Shown here: in pieces, positions 28,581 to 40,159 of the stretch
Layout: every line of letters starts with the position of its first letter
Position numbering within the stretch: position 1 is the stretch's first letter
The notes under the pieces: model-generated
Seen by the model: only the letters and a program-made list of their open reading frames with translations
Told to the model about the DNA's origin: nothing
The model's database searches: none
From: Arabidopsis thaliana
Lineage: Eukaryota > Streptophyta > Magnoliopsida > Brassicales > Brassicaceae
Assembly (NCBI RefSeq): GCF_000001735.4
Contig: NC_003070.9
Location: forward strand, 4,030,001 to 4,094,000
Direction of reading: 5' to 3'
Length of the DNA stretch: 64,000 bases
Position numbers and translations under genes: made by a program

Positions 28581-31340
28581 CACACTTTTTCTTATAAAAT
28601 CCTAAGGTTTTTGTTTGATCGTATTATTTAGATCTCTTATTCGTATAATATTTGTGACTTATTTTTAGTTTGCTAATACAATTTTCTTCTAATTTGATTA
28701 TAGAAAATCAGTTGTCCAAATCTAATCTATGGAAATGTCATACGTTTGTATGATGAGAAAGAAAGCAAAAGTAAAGTTGAAACCTAGAATACGCAAATTG
28801 ATACCCTAAATTGGCGACTTCAATCACTAATTTCGAATGTACAAAATGATGGAGATAGTATTTAGGTGACATGGATGTCACTTAGCTAATTGACATCTTC
28901 AAATTGGTAGATTGATACTACGAAAACTAATTTGAGTTCTAATTAAAACATTGGGAAATGAGAACCGTGGAGTGAAATCGTCTTACCCAAATGAGAACAT
29001 TGGCATAAGTTATTGATACTTTATCAAACAAAAAGATGTAAAGAAATTACTGAATTTTTTTTTAAGGATAAATCGTGTTGAAGCCCAGTGAACATGTAAA
29101 TTTTGATGGGCCTCGGGTGTTTTGTGATATTCTAAAATAATTTAGTTGGGCTGTATTGAAATATGAAAGGCCCAACTCAAAGTCAGAGATAAAAAAAATT
29201 ATACGACGGCCCATCTAAAAATACCTTGTTGGCTTGATGCAATAATTTCGTCCCTGGTTTAGCAATGAAAGAGAATTTTATATGCTCTCAAGTCCTATAC
29301 TAATGATTCAAATGATTCATTGTCAATATAGTACTTGTTACTACAGGTTATTTGGTTTTCACTTTCCGAAAAGTCTAGACGGTTTTCACTTAAGTTACAA
29401 AGCCTAAGAAGAAGATGCTACTGCAACACATAACAAGTCAAAAACGTTGCGTTGAGTTTTTAGTACCAAGTCTACTGAATCAAAAACAAAAAAAACTCTC
29501 AAACACGCTTGAAAGCTTCTGTCGTGATCACTGACGAGGACTGGTGACATCTTTTTCTCTGACATTATATATTTAACTTCTTTTTTTTTAATATGAAAAG
29601 TGAAAACATAACAGTATGACTAACTACACTTTTCCTCTTGACTTTATATATATTTTATTGAAACGTAAAAAAAGACATCAATAATTCTTGAGTAATGTAT
29701 ATCTTAATTATTTTTGCCCAAAAAAAATGTATATCTGAATTATTCGTAATTTTCACACGAATTTCGGAATATGTAACTTGTATGTATATGTTTGCATTTG
29801 GTCACTGTTACTCACTGCAGTGTAATTAGTCTACACTCTAACTTCTATTCTGTTAAAATGAACAAGTCGAGTAGAAAACGTTAGTTAGTTTGTTACTACT
29901 AGATTCAATTACCAAACACTATACTGTACTATTTTATTTAGTCCAAACGAAAATACTGATCTTTGAGAAATGTGAGTTAAGTGTTACACCGAGACCAGAG
30001 CCATTATGTCTCCTCTTTCTCTATTTTCTTTTGTCAAACCCAATGCTTAAAAATCCGCATTTCTAGGATTCAGTTCCCTCGTTTTGTCTAAAAAGTTGAA
30101 TTACTCCATTTTATCGTGGTTACAAACCATTACCCAAGAGACAAGAATGATGATCAGATCACTTTTAACATTTTTGGTAGTTTAAACTTTAAAGCCTTTA
30201 CATTTGGATTTTTCATTTACAGGTCAATAAAATACGTATCTTATTAACCTGTGTAAATACTGCAGATGATAATCCTACCGATCTAGCACAACCGCCATTG
30301 CACGTTTTAAAGTCTGGTATTCGAAGTTTTCACCTTTTTAAAAAAAAACTTATTTTAGAATTGGATTCGACAAAACAAAACGAGGAAAAAAGATTGAACG
30401 TAGAAGATAAGGCGTAGGGGTCCATTATTATTCTCCAAGTTGCAAGAAATCCCAAACAATAAAAAAAAACACAAGATAAAGGATTACCAAATCAGAGCTA
30501 TGATTACCTAAACAAATAAATGTTTAACTGAAATTTAGAACAAAACTTTTATATTTAATACAATCCACCTGAAAAATATATATATAGCTTGAGAAGAGCT
30601 CATTTGTTAAAAAAACACACCCTGGTTTTAGTCTTTGCAAAAGAGAGTAATATATATGAGTTAAATACTTAAGAAATTCATAAATACTTTAAAAGAGAAA
30701 AACTAGTTTATATTAGCAGTGGACCAACCAATTTTGCTTTGAGAATTGCGGACCCAATCAATTCCAAAATTGCAACTTTAGCTTTTGCGCGGTCAGATAT
30801 ATATTTTCTATACTATTTTTGTCACACACAAAAAAAACTTTATTTTTCCTGTAGGTTTAACTATTTTTCTATATGTACAAAAAAAACTCCCTGAAAAGTG
30901 AAAACCTCACAAATTAGACCTACATCGTATATATGTTGTTTGAATAAAATGGATGTATGATTGACAATTTTATTCACAGACTTCCAGACAACTATTTCTT
31001 GTATAATCCATTTTTCTTATCTAACATAAGAGCTTAACAAAACTTTTGTCCAAAAAAAAAAAAAACTTTACAAATCATATATAGGGTCCGAATTATATGG
31101 ATATTAATTGGCCGATACAAAAAAGAAGTAAACGATCTGATAAGAACGGAGAAATGAGAAGTCTAATACAAATCGATTGACATGTCTACAAAAAGGTTAT
31201 AAAATGAATTATTCTTTTATTGCGATCATATGTACTCCGAGGAATGGAAGTTTATAGAGTTTAGACTTTAAGCTTTGATGAAAAGGATCAGATTGAGTGA
31301 CCCGCAAAGGGCAAAAATGTATAGACAAATAATGTGACAA
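28581..31340. other. Long AT-rich intergenic region with a second site II cluster
   Basis: Positions 29082-29213 hold five site II-like elements (see the separate entry). 29289-29337 can fold into a small hairpin. The remainder (29400-31340) is AT-rich with scattered poly-A and poly-T tracts and no coding frame that I trust. Confidence 0.5.
29082..29213. promoter_or_regulatory. Cluster of five GGCCCA/TGGGCT site II-like elements
   Basis: AGCCCA at 29082, TGGGCC at 29107, TGGGCT at 29147, GGCCCA at 29169 and GGCCCA at 29208, all within 132 bp and in both orientations. Such density is typical of TCP-bound promoters of translation-related and small RNA genes, yet no protein gene lies within 1 kb on either side. 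A short unannotated RNA unit is the simplest explanation; it is inferred. Confidence 0.45.
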
Positions 31341-32100
31341 AAACAATTCATTTTTTTTTTTTCACTTAAAATTTTATTAAAGATACTAATTGTAGAATCA
31401 AAGATGAAATACATATGCCCAAACAAGAAAAATCTAAGTCGGCAAATAAACAAGTCTCCGAAGACATAGCCGGAAGAGAAAGGAATATTCTCCGAAAACC
31501 TAATCCCTATCAAAGGGAGACAACTAAACTGAAATAGACACACAAAGCAAATATAATCAAGCCACAATCAAAAGAGGACGATTCCCAAAACTAAAAGCAA
31601 AGGTAACTAGGCAAAAACCTTGAGAGATATGATAGAACCCGAGAACAACAGAGAAACTCTCCTTTTGAAACGCCTGCGAATGCGATTTATCACGGATGCC
31701 TACGGCCAAACCAGGAATAAACCCCTACCACCTCCTATCATGTTGAGAGCCAATCTCTCGAGAACCAAGGAAACATAACCCAACAAGCAAAGAGCATTCA
31801 TAGAAACTCAAACAAGCTTCCAGATGCGACGGCGACGACGACTCAAGCGTCACTTAACGTCTAGCTAGAATCCAACAAAAAGCGATCAGATATAAACCAG
31901 ATCTCAAAAGCAAGGACAAGGAGCGAAGCAAAACTTCTCAAACATCACCAATCTCAAGAAGGAGCTCGACGAAAGATCAAGACAGCTAACACACACCGCG
32001 AACACAAGGAGAAGAAGCTCTGTAAACTGAAAAGACTATCATAACCAAACATGAAACACGAATTCATATGAAGCATAAAAATGGCTGTGGTGGTGGGCAG
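31341..32100 (-). mobile_element. Probable Sadhu-type non-coding retroposon
   Basis: Read on the - strand, about 750 bp of GC-richer, exon-like sequence ends in AATAAAATTTTAAGTG and a poly-A tract (poly-T at 31350-31362 on the + strand). It lacks terminal repeats and a reverse transcriptase. An open frame of about 99 codons at 31268-31567 is present but resembles no protein I know. Length, poly-A tail and wording fit Sadhu elements, the roughly 0.9-kb non-autonomous retroposons of Arabidopsis. I found no clear target-site duplication, so the 5' end (about 32100) is approximate. Alternative: a processed cDNA copy of an unknown gene. Confidence 0.5.
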
Positions 32101-32624
32101 CACAAAAGTTATCTTTGGACCCGAAATAATATATTATATAGTACATATACATATTTTAATTAAAAGCTTCTATCAAAGCATCCTTGTAGAAGACGATGAA
32201 TAATCAATTGCATATGTCTAGGCGTCATATGATCGCAATAAAAGACTATAACAATTCTACTTTATATTGTCCTCAATAATGTAAATACTTTTTAATCTTG
32301 ACGGTAAGAATATAATAAATTAAGAATACGTTATACGTTAATCGTAACCTTGTGGAGTTGTCGTCAGTGGTCACACCTTTGTAGTTGATGTGTGCATACA
32401 TTCAGGCGTATTAAATACGTGCAATTATACTGACTTTTTCTATATAATCAAGATGTTTAATACACTGATAGCTTGTCGCATTAATTATAAACACAATTAA
32501 TGTTGTCACATGAAACCTTTCGGGAAAAAACTAACATTTTGGCCTAGAGAGAGATGTGAATAAACAACAATTTAAAAAACCATTTCGAGCATTTTATTTC
32601 TTGTAATTTTGTAGCAAAATTTTC
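32101..32624. other. Intergenic DNA and 3' flank
   Basis: AT-rich spacer followed by the 3' UTR of the - strand gene that ends at 32625. No repeat or coding structure seen. Confidence 0.5.
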
Positions 32625-33305
32625 TTATCCCCAAACACCAAAAACTTTCTCACCAATAAAACTCACAAATCTCCTCACGGTTCCCTTCTCCTCCTCCACC
32701 TTCTCACAAGCGTCTCCGGCACAAAAAAACTCCATTGGTTCCAAACCGCCGCTGCAACCACCTCCATCTTGAGTCAACTCGCTTGAACTCGTACACGGAC
32801 ACGAATTCACAACTGACTCACCGAGTCGACTCGGAATCTCTGAGTCATCCGTACTAAAGCTAGAACTAGCAAGAAGTGAAGAAGACTTCCCTGAACGCTT
32901 TCTTCTATCTTTCTTACCAGTAACGTTCTTTTTCTTGTTCTTGTTCTTCTCCAAGCTATCTTCGAAGGCATCGATGATTTCATGAATAAGCTGCCGACTC
33001 GGTGACGAGTCCCATCTAACCCAGTAACTCGTGTAGCAGCTAAAGCAGTCACAGTGGAAAAGAGGCGAGTGATTGTCGAAAAGGGCTTTTTTGTGGGCTT
33101 TGGTCTTATTCAGGCGAGAGGTAGGGTTTCGCTCGCCGGAGTAAGATGCGGTTGATATGAGATAGGCTAAAACTTCACGGTCTTCCGGTGAGAGAACCGC
33201 CGCTAGTGAGAAAATAGCGACGGGAAGAAGAGTAAGAAGGTGGTCGTTGGATTTTATCTGCGGCGGCGACGGGTGTACGGTTCCTTTTCTGTAGAGCTTC
33301 TTCAT
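32625..33305 (-). CDS. Plant-specific protein of unknown function with a Cys/Trp motif
   Basis: A single exon encodes 226 aa from the ATG at 33305. The N-terminal part has a hydrophobic stretch (HLLTLLPVAIFSLAAVLS) and the segment SPEDREVLAYLI. The centre has a distinctive motif, HCDCFSCYTSYWVRWDSSP, followed by RQLIHEIIDAFED, then a Lys/Arg-rich likely nuclear or nucleic-acid-binding patch (KNKNKKKNVTGKKDRRKRS) and a Ser-rich region. It ends in FVSFIGEKVFGVWG. The central motif recurs in a small family of plant proteins of unknown function; I do not know a role. I match the position to At1g12020. Intronless and intact. The spaced cysteines (C-x-C-x2-C) could bind metal, but that is inference. 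Confidence 0.85.
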   Translation of the reverse strand: MKKLYRKGTVHPSPPQIKSNDHLLTLLPVAIFSLAAVLSPEDREVLAYLISTASYSGERNPTSRLNKTKAHKKALFDNHSPLFHCDCFSCYTSYWVRWDSSPSRQLIHEIIDAFEDSLEKNKNKKKNVTGKKDRRKRSGKSSSLLASSSFSTDDSEIPSRLGESVVNSCPCTSSSELTQDGGGCSGGLEPMEFFCAGDACEKVEEEKGTVRRFVSFIGEKVFGVWG

Positions 33306-34750
33306 ATTTTCTATGGAAGAGAGAGAGAGAGAGACTTGTGGAAGAAGATGTTATCGAGACTTTAAATACCGAAAGTTTTATTAGGTTTTGTTTGTTTTGG
33401 TATTGTTTTTTAGTTATTGTCTCTCGTCTTAAAAATCCACCGCCTAAACCTTTGTTTAATGGCAAAACTAGGTTTAAGCAAAAATCATTCGACCACTTTG
33501 GTTTTCATCAAATTGGTTAAAAAAAAGTCAGTAAAATGTTAAAAAATTTCTTTTGTATGACCAATTAATCAGCTTAGACGGCTGACTTATATATGAAATT
33601 AAGCTATCTTTATTGACTAAACAATGTTCCGATTAACTCTTATCAAAAATTTTATAACATTGATTATATATGAATAAACTAAACTTAATACATTGAATTC
33701 CACTACAAAATTCAATGTAGGAAATACATTTAAAGAAAACAGACCAAAAATACTAAATAAAATTAATTATTTGTGTGTTTGTAAGACTGTTTGTGTTTTA
33801 TTTCACATAAATCCTTCGGCTTTGGATGAGTGATTGTTTTTTTTGGATATACACATTGGTTGCAATAAGTTTTTTTGTTACAAACTTAAAAATGCTTCAT
33901 TTGTTGACAAAAAAAAAGTGTTTATTAAGACCAATTAATCAGCTTACACTATATCTTCCACCACTTGTTAAGTAGGATCAGTCATTTGCTTAGATCCAAT
34001 ATTTAAATCGACATTCAAATAAATGTATAGTTTTTAGGTTCGAAAACTTGGAATGATGATATATAGTGGAGCTTGCAGTCGAACACTACAGTTAGTGCAG
34101 TGTAGTAAAAACTAAAAACGTAAAATATTAAGATGATTGCAATTTGCAACAGTGTTATTTACGGTGTGAATTATTTGTGATGGGTGCACGACACTTAAGT
34201 GAGTATATTAAACTTTTCATCATTCAATTACTAGCTTTTTATAAATAAGTTTTGAAGAGAGAGTTGCAAATGCTCATTAAGTTTGAATCGTCCAATTAAT
34301 TAACTTTTATAAGTAATAAACGCACCACACTCCAATAAAAGTTTCTTAAATGGAAACATTATAGAAGACATATCGAGTGAGATGTTGCAGTCTACTCCTA
34401 TAACTCTGAATCTCAAATATAAGCTATATAGCCAATGCCATCAATCCTTTGTTATTTTAGTTTTTCCTTCAACAAATCGAAGTAAATTAGTATAAAATTT
34501 GTAAGAAAGACAAACAATCGGATACTCCGATAGAGCCGGGCCAATAATATAACGGGCCGAAAGTGAAAAGGCCTTATTTAAAATGTTGCCTAAACAAAAT
34601 AATATAGACCACTACAACTTACAATAAGTTTTGGTAGCCAAACAAAAACTTTATAGATAATTGCTTCTCTAAACCCCCAAAACTTATATATATTTACAAT
34701 ATAGTATAAAGAACTCTGAAACATCAACACCTAGAGCCCTATACTTTATT
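33306..34750. other. Promoter of the unknown-function gene and spacer
   Basis: A GA-rich tract at 33319-33334 lies just before the ATG at 33305 and suits a 5' leader. A direct repeat ACCAATTAATCAGCTTA occurs at 33560 and 33930. 34030-34700 is AT-rich spacer plus the 3' UTR of the DUF506 gene. No gene seen. Confidence 0.55.
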
Positions 34751-36319
34751 CTAAAATATTTGCAACCCCACTTCACTGCCGTTGAAAGCCACCGTTAGCT
34801 GGCCAACCTTTAGACCACTCCTCCTCATCTCCCCATCTTTAAAACCATTAAAGGTCGTCATTTTAACCGATTCTTCAAACCCTACACGCGGTCCACAGCC
34901 GCAGCTCTTAACCCTACTCACCACTTCGTTTGAGGTTCGTTTATAGTGACCGAACCACTTGGCTTGCATATAACCATTCCTTCTCCACGGCGGCACGAAA
35001 ATATCCGCTCGCTTCATCGACCGCCTGATCTCAAAGCACATGATCCTCACAAGCTGTTTCAGCTCCTCAGGTGTTCCCACAAAGACACGTGGCACTTGAG
35101 CTAAGACGGAGAGGTATCTTGTCGTTGGCCGTGCAATCTCGAACTCTCCGGCAAGATTTGTCTCGACGATGTAACGGTTCTTATCTCCTGCCTTAACGTC
35201 TACATACTCGTACTTCCCAGCCGTGTTCTTACCAAATTTCTCCCATCGAGACTTGCAGAGACCTAAACACGTAGATTAATCTTTTCATTTCAGTATAATT
35301 GCACACTTACAAAATACTAACAAAAAAAGTTGCACATTTAAATACAAAACATGTATGCAATATGGTACCATACACATCCAAAAAGATGTGAATATTACAA
35401 CATCAAATGAGATAAAAATTGACATACGATTATCGTTCATAAACATATTTCATTAGCATCTCACTTAATTTCAGGTACAACAATTCATATCTAAATCCTA
35501 ATGTGATTTGTTCTACATATCATGGTATGCTGATGTGTATGGGGAGAAAATACTTACACTAGCCAGGAACTCTTTATAAGAATCAAATGACTAAATAATT
35601 AACCAACCTCAAAGCTCAAATGTGCTACTCTATATTGATCAAATTTATTTCTGAATCATGTTTTTGTAATCACGCCTTCAAATCTATTTCTTTGCAAACT
35701 TAATTTTGGTTTCACTATTTCAACCTTTAACAAAAATTCAAATAAGAAAATCAAATGACCAAAAACTCTAAGAGCTTAGCTAGGTTTAGAAGAATCAACT
35801 CAACCCAACAAAACTAAATCTCAAACGGATTTGAGCCAACCATTTAAAGTTTGTACCGAACAAACTTAACCAACCTCTGAAAACCAACTACATACAATTG
35901 TAATTTCATACGAACATAGAGTAATAGAGATAATTGTTATTACCTGCATCAAAACCTTTGTTACGTAGATAAGCCATAAAGTGACGTTTCTCCCCGGCGA
36001 AGACCCGACTAGCATTTACCGCCTCATCCATTATTCTCTGCCGCTCTTCGCCTCCGTGGTTTTCAAGAATCTCCCGTAACCTCTCCTTCACATCTTCGTA
36101 ATCCTCATCCGATTTATCATCTTCTTCTTCCTGAAAAGCATCCTCAGGTAAAGTTTCCACTTCTCTGTCGATAAAAGATTCGACCAGATCCCAAAGATCT
36201 TCTGTGTCATCCGGAGAGTGATCGCTTCCGCTGCTGCTAGCGCACGGAGGGCGTGCACGCGCCGCCGCCACATCAAAAGCCGCCGCTGTTCTGATAAATC
36301 GTCCTCCTATCTCTACCAT
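34751..36319 (-). CDS. DUF506 (PDDEXK-like) family protein
   Basis: Two exons (36319-35944 and 35262-34751) separated by an intron of 681 nt give 295 aa. The acidic N-terminal half (DLVESFIDREVETLP, then an E/D run) precedes the DUF506 core: KGFDAGLCKSRWEKFG, then AGKYEYVDV, RYIVETNLAGEFEIARPT, YLSVLAQVPRVFVGTPEELKQLV and PPWRRNGYMQAKWFG. Structure-based surveys place DUF506 in the PD-(D/E)XK nuclease-like superfamily; the D..E in the YEYVDV/YIVETNLAGEFEIA region would be the vestige of that site. Several family members are linked to root hair growth and phosphate response in Arabidopsis. I match it to At1g12030. The start ATG at 36319 was chosen because no other ATG in frame lies upstream. 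Intact. Confidence 0.9.
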
Positions 36320-37920
36320 TTTATGCCCTTTTCTTGATTTCTCATCTTCTCGGTGACTTGTGGGATATATATACACGAGTATTAATTATATTTAGTGATA
36401 TGTTTTCATTATGTTGACAGAGACTTTGACTTTTTGACGGAGTAAACGACAAAATGTAAAATATGACAACATGATGGTGAAAAAGGATTAACGGCGTTTT
36501 GTGTAACGGAGAAACCCTAAATCCCGTTAAATTAATTACAGCTTTGGGATATGCTGGCGGATTAATTTTAGATTCTCAATTGTTACCACCATATTGTCCA
36601 GATACATTCACTTTTAAAAGGATTATATCAGAAAAATAAAATAATTAGGCATTTAGTGTTAGTCAATTAATTTTCATTTTTAGATTCAGATTTTTAATAA
36701 CACCTTTGTATATTTTATTTACTTCAAAAATTCTGATTAACGGACGCCAACATTTATTAACTAACGTCCGTGACAAAGTATCCATAACCAGTTCCAGTTG
36801 GAGTAAAAACTAAAAAAGCTAGGTCACGGTCACGGTTACATAGTAGCGCGTGGACACACGTACCGGCAACAAGTTAAATTGTGGTTACCACGTGGCAAGT
36901 TGTGGTCGGATCTTTCGTCTTGTTTTTTTTTTCACATCAGTAGATTTGCTGATACATTCTAAACATCTGATGCGGAAACCAGAAGTAGTAGAGTAAACCA
37001 AACACGTCCAAGTTCAATGAATCTGAAATGCTGTCTAGATTCAATGTATCTAAAGTTCTTGCAATTAGTAGTTGAATACTATTAAACCTTGTCACCGCTA
37101 ATGGCTTCATCCGGATAGAAACTTATCTATTACACGTGACGGCACTAGTGTTTGGCTCTGTCTTAGTCATATAAAAAATCTCAAATTCTAACAAATTTCT
37201 AAAAAAATCTCAAAATATTTGTTCTACTAAACAAAAATCAAAATCACTACGTTTTCATGATTCTCGTGCATGTGGTTCTATATATAAGATATATCGGACT
37301 GGTCTGATCTTCTTAACTCTCAAAACCCAGTAGCTTCCTCTAGGTTTGAACACTTCTCCTTTGGATTTAGACAGTGACGTGTTTGAAACACTCTGATCAC
37401 TAATCACATATATTGAATTTAGTTCTGAATTTTCTGCCACAAATCCACTAATTCCTTAACGAATGAACTAACTAAATCATTTGTAGAACTCTTAAACCTT
37501 ATGTTGATCTGTTTGACTGACAATTGTGGGTGATTCTTGATTATGGATCGTTAAGTTCTTTTACAACTAGAGTGTCTGAAATTGATGAATACAGTGATCC
37601 ATTTGATTGTATTGTACCTACTATGACATGATCGCTTATCTATTTCGAAGGATGTGTTCCTTCCTGATTCCCAGTTTGCTAATAACATAAACTTCGATTC
37701 TATCTTCATCTTGATGATCAAGCGCGTTGGCTTTATAAATTTTTTGAATGTTATAGCTCTGTTTGATTCAGAGACAATAAGAGTTTTTGTGGATATTGTA
37801 GTTTGCTTTGTTGGATCATCCCTTCAAATGATCTTCTAGAGAGTATTTGAGATACTCCTTCAATTCCACATGCTTTAAAATTAGTTTTTTTTTTCTTTTG
37901 TCGTCGTCTGTGTTCATTAA

Positions 37921-39245
37921 TTAATATTGGACATTGCTAGCAATTTATGTGTTAGGGATGCATCGCCTTGGATCAATCTCGAGAATAGGCAAAATACTTG
38001 AACCGAAAATGAAATAAAAACACCAAGTTAATGAATTTTAGTCTTTCCAACTAATTAATTTTCGTTGGTAATTTGTAGTTGTTGATTCAGTTAAATGGTT
38101 TCTTGCTATATCTTAATTATTATTGTGCGACCCTGGCTAACACTTTCTCAATCATTCTTTTGTTCTCAGCAGATTAATACTGCTGGGCGTTACGGTTGGA
38201 TTGACCATCTTCTGCCATTTTTATAACTTTACGCTTAAGTAGCTTATTTGTAGATCCACATTCGTGAATCGGAGTGTAGAGATTTTTTTGACGCATGCTT
38301 TCAAAACAAATTGTTATTTCCTCATATTTTAAGATCGGCATATTAAAATGTAGATTTATCTTTTTCATTTTTATGATAGCCAAAATGTATGGTAAGTTTA
38401 GAGGATAGTTTAAAACTGATATAATATGATTAGCTATAAAGTTTGAAATGATAAGTTGATAAGTTCGATTTTTTAAAGTATAGGTCTTCATATTGTTGTG
38501 TTGTTCTTTTTTTGTATAGTTGGTAATTAAAACTCATAATTCTTGATGTTAATGTATCAAATATGAACTTACCATTCCAAGCTTTTCTTCTTATGTTTTG
38601 CTTCTTGTTTCGTCTTATATTTTGCTCATTTTTTTGCCTTTTTTCTTATATTTTAAATTTTACAACGATTCCAATTTGTCTAATGTATTAATCGATAGTG
38701 TTGTAGTAAAATGTATTTTATTTATTAAATTCATTATAAAAAATAATTTAAGATTTTTTAAAAATATTTCACATGGTAATTTCGATAAGAAACTTGGTTG
38801 GACCTATGTAAATACATAAGAAGGAAGGCAACCACATGGATGAAGAAGGACAGCGGGATGGAACTAAGTCGTGCTAGCGATATACACGGTGTTTGTTGAC
38901 AAGTATACTGGTGTTCTCCCCTCTTAAGATCGCCAACACCAACGACAAGGCACTGCTTCACCCATTCCACCACGGATCGTTTCTTAGCCAATTGACCAAA
39001 AACGAGCATGACTGTGGTAATGACACACTGATGATGGTATGCTTATGTTTGTGAGCCGGGATTTTCATACTATTACTTCGCGCTAGAGGTTTTCTCATCG
39101 GGAAAATTGGATGGCCTATCCCTCTCTTGTTTTAACATGCTTTGCAATTGAACATGTAATATTGGACATTTCTTGCTCTGTTATAGGGCCTATATATACA
39201 TCCCCTTGGATCAATCTCCAGAAAACGAAAATTACTTGAACATGA
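37921..39245. repeat. Dispersed pair of about 95-bp direct repeats
   Basis: TAATATTGGACATT..., then GGGATGCATCGCCTTGGATC, AATCTCGAGAA and AAAATACTTGAACC at 37921-38003 recur as TAATATTGGACATT..., ACATCCCCTTGGATC, AATCTCCAGAA and AAAATTACTTGAAC at about 39156-39243. Similarity is roughly 75% by eye. The DNA between has interrupted coding-like frames (for example 38758-39009 on the - strand). This is likely a decayed DNA transposon or an old duplication. Confidence 0.5.
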
Positions 39246-39898
39246 GCTTTGCTTATTTAACTACCCGGCAACATAGCTTAAAAGTGAGGTATTTAGGTCA
39301 TTTTTATGTGGATCTACGCGTATCGCTTGATTTTCTTTAAACTTTGTTTGATCAAACGAATGGACCAATTTATCCTATGATATTATCTTCCATGTGTTGG
39401 TGTTTTGTAAGCCAGTTGAATTCTTACCAACATCTTGTACCAAGGAGTCACTTATTTCTGAGTGTCTTTGTAAGACTTTCTTGTTCATATATTAAAAAGA
39501 TCTACGTCGCTTCCAAGCTACTATAAATAATGAAATCAAAGAGATTAAGATATCATGCTATTTCAGATTATTCTACAAACCAAAAAAGAGATATCGATCT
39601 TTCTCTTTTATGCTAGTTGCTCACCTTTTGGAAGACTTGACAACTGATGAACAACTCTTACTCATAGGATTGAAAGATCTAAGGAATGATGATATATACA
39701 CGTTTTTGTGACAGACATGCGTCCAAGTTTTGTTCCCATTTGGTCGTGCGTGCAGGTTTCTCTTTCTTTGACCGCTTCTAATTCCATAGATCGTGCTATA
39801 ATGTAGTTTTGAGTTATCAACATATTAAACTCTATACTTTATATGATTTAACGTTGACGGCTGACTATTTTATTCTTTAACATCATAGAACCTCTAGG

Positions 39899-39914
39899 AA
39901 CGTGCGTCCAAGTT
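39899..39914 (-). promoter_or_regulatory. Root hair element (RHE) in the LRX1 promoter
   Basis: On the - strand the sequence AACTTGGACGCACGTT fits the published root-hair consensus WHHDTGNNNKCACGWH at all positions. It lies about 245 bp upstream of the LRX1 ATG. RHEs are bound by RSL-class bHLH factors and drive root-hair-cell expression, which is where LRX1 is known to act. A related but broken copy (CATG for CACG) lies at about 39718-39731. Confidence 0.7.
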
Positions 39915-40159
39915 TGAGGAATTCAGTGACGATGGTTTTATCTCCCCGCAAAGGTCAGCTCTTTTTGTCTTCTCTACGTTATTTCATCAACGTGTAAACA
40001 TGTCACTAATTGAAAATTTCCGTAAAAAAAAAGAAGGCCAAATTGGAGAGAGAGAAAGAGATACGACTTTGGAATTTCTAAACTGTTTTATAAAGATGGA
40101 GCACATAGAGATATTAGATGTTCATAATTAGTAAAATTGGGTTTCTTGACCCATAAGCA

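Larger units (their letters stand above)
36320..40159. other. Long spacer and LRX1 promoter
   Basis: 36320-36400 is the DUF506 leader and promoter. 37250-39540 is a patchwork of short open stretches, none of which I can assign. A repeated block of about 95 bp is present at 37921 and 39155 (separate entry). 39700-40150 is the proximal LRX1 promoter and contains a root-hair element at 39899-39914. Confidence 0.5.
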
